64,000 nt of DNA. It comes from Paramecium pentaurelia (taxonomy: Eukaryota; Ciliophora; Oligohymenophorea; Peniculida; Parameciidae). A program made the translations under genes and the position numbers. This document shows, piece after piece, positions 62,557 to 64,000 of the stretch (positions within the stretch are counted from its first letter, which is position 1; each line of letters opens with the position of its first letter). A model generated the notes under the pieces. The model worked only from the letters and a program-made list of their open reading frames with translations. It was not told the origin of the DNA and ran no database searches. Where the stretch lies: assembly GCA_905183005.1 (NCBI GenBank), contig CAJJDO010000015.1, forward strand, positions 508,587-572,586, read 5' to 3'.

Positions 62557-63818
62557 ATGTAATAAATCGAATAGGATCAATAAAAGGAGTAAGAAATTAC
62601 TCAAAATGAGATGCCTGATTTAATTATCAATCCTTATGAAGTGGTGAACAATTCCAAGAAGTAAATTGACTACGATAAGTTGATCCAATCATTCGGTTGC
62701 TAGAGAATTGAACAAAGTCATATTGAGCGCATATAGACCTTAACTTAAAAACCTGTTCATCATTATCTAAGACGTGGCATTTTCTTTTCACATCGAGACT
62801 TAAACCAAGTATTAGATGCCTATGAAGCTGGAAAAGGGTTCTATTTGTACACAGGTAGAGGACCTTCTGGAGATTCAATGCACGTGGGTCATTTGATGCC
62901 ATTTATATTTACTAAATATTTATAGGAAGCTTTCGATGTGCCTGTTGTGATTGAATTATCAGATGATGAAAAGTTTTTCCATAAAAGTGAAACAACATTG
63001 GAAGAATATCAACGATATGGATATGAAAATGCTAAAGACATAATAGCATGTGGATTTGATGTTAACAAAACATTCATTTTCTTAAGTTCTAAATATGCAG
63101 GTCACATGTATCATAACATATGTAAATTTTAACATGCAATAACCTATTCATAATTAAGAGGAATATTTGGTTTAAATGAATCTGATAATTGTGGCAAAGT
63201 AGCATATCCTGCTGTTTAAGCTGCTCCATCCTTGTCTTCATCATTTAAACATATATTTGGCAAGGATGAGGTGATGTGTTTGGTACCACAAGGAATAGAT
63301 TAAGACCCTTACTTTAGAATGACAAGAGATGTATGTTATAAACTTAAAGTTCCTAAAACAGGATGCATACATTCACAATTCCTTCCAGGACTTCATGGAT
63401 TTGGTACTAAAATGGGAACTACAGATCCAACATCAGCTATATTTTTGACTGATACTCCAAAATAAATTGAAGAAAAAGTTAATATTTAATTAATTTATTT
63501 TAGATTAAGAAACATGCTATGTCTGGAGGTGGTATGACAAAAAAGGAACATTAAGAAAAAGGTGCTGATCTTACTGTGGATGTTCCATATCATTATTTGA
63601 GATTCTTCTTAGAAGATGATGCTCGTCTTGAAGAAATCAGAGTTCAATATGGAAAGGGTGTTATGATGACAAGTGAAGTCAAGAAAGAATTAATTACAGT
63701 TCTTACTAAAATAGTAACTGAACACTAATAGAGAAGAGCTCTTGTGACAGATGAAATGGTTGAAAAATTTATGGAATTAAGACCTTTAAGCAATTATCCA
63801 CCTAAAAAGAATAATTGA
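62557..63818 (+). CDS. WARS1: Tryptophanyl-tRNA synthetase, cytosolic eukaryotic type (411 aa)
   Basis: One 26-nt intron (63478-63503) leaves 412 codons. I chose ATG at 62557 (MQQIEQDQQKEQEITQ) because the frame is open from there; ATG at 62611 is also possible. Class I synthetase features: GRGPSGDSMHVGHLMPF (HIGH site), VPVVIELSDDEKFF, CGFDVNKTFIFLSS, DQDPYFRMTRDV, and KKHAMSGGGMTKKE in the KMSKS position. C-terminal anticodon-binding helices end NYPPKKNN. It charges tRNA-Trp with tryptophan in the cytosol. In this code TGA is kept as stop, so Trp is coded by TGG only. Confidence 0.96.
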
Positions 63819-63855
63819 GATTGAGATATAATAAAATAAAAATATTATTATTAAA

Positions 63856-64000
63856 ATGCTCACTGGTAGAGAAGAATTAGATAAAATAAATACAAAAGTA
63901 TAATACTTAATTATTATTTCTAAGAGTGGAAAAGGAAATGCTGAAAGTTAAGAATTACCTTAATATCTAAGATCTTCATATTCTCAAACATATTAATAAT
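63856..64000 (+). CDS. Start of an unidentified gene, cut by window edge
   Basis: MLTGREELDKINTK, then probably a 27-nt intron at 63898-63924 and SGKGNAESQELPQYL, running to the window end without TGA. Too short to identify. It starts 37 bp after the tRNA-synthetase stop. Confidence 0.5.

Noticed and set aside
1..64000. CRISPR array, insertion sequence, rRNA or tRNA gene
   Set aside because: No regularly spaced direct repeats, terminal inverted repeats with transposase, or conserved RNA structure was seen; the sequence is eukaryotic nuclear DNA.

Overview
This window reads as macronuclear DNA of a ciliate close to Paramecium. It is extremely AT-rich. Its genes only read through when TAA and TAG mean glutamine and TGA is the sole stop, and they are cut by very short GT...AG introns, nearly all 21-33 nt. 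Genes sit tens of bases apart on both strands. The species is an inference; the genetic code and intron size are read directly. Every intron-exon structure given here was worked out by hand from frame continuity and conserved protein motifs. For almost all multi-exon genes the summed exons are an exact multiple of three ending at TGA.

Layout. 1-8.1 kb: a cut-off nucleotide cyclase with a voltage-sensor-like domain (-), a coiled-coil protein (-), and a cyclic-nucleotide-binding K+ channel (+) head to head with it. 8.8-11.6 kb: a three-RRM splicing-type protein, a COMM-domain protein and proteasome subunit beta-6. 12.1-14.3 kb: an exact 1,091-bp direct duplication around a single N, almost certainly an assembly join, holding the 5' end of a Kelch-like gene. 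16-26 kb: an FCP1/SCP-type phosphatase, a zinc-finger/WD-repeat protein, a calcium-dependent protein kinase, two small unknown genes, a tesmin/TSO1 CXC protein and an SR splicing factor. 26-32.4 kb (all minus): a trichocyst matrix protein, a La-related protein, a polytopic membrane protein and a degenerate double RNase H-fold protein. 32.6-38.9 kb: a tubulin-tyrosine-ligase-like enzyme, a three-repeat MYB, an ABHD11-like hydrolase without its nucleophile, and a mannose-6-phosphate-receptor-like protein. 38.9-43.8 kb: a giant coiled-coil protein. 44-47.2 kb: a small gene, then three related minus-strand genes for small Met-Gly/Cys-rich proteins, each with a SILK motif followed by an RVxF motif. 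47.9-64 kb: an eight-finger C2HC protein, a Pirh2-type ubiquitin ligase, ALG2 mannosyltransferase, ornithine decarboxylase, an unknown gene, a Q/Y-rich prion-like protein, an FLVCR-like transporter, a GHKL ATPase membrane protein, a mitotic cyclin, tryptophanyl-tRNA synthetase and a cut-off gene start.

There is no operon or mobile element. The content is ordinary eukaryotic housekeeping mixed with ciliate cell-surface and excitability functions: channel, cyclase, CDPK, trichocyst protein and tubulin modification. The most unusual item is the three-gene family at 44.7-47.2 kb, whose lipidation-type N-termini and paired PP1-docking motifs suggest membrane-tethered regulators of protein phosphatase 1. 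That function is inferred only from motifs.
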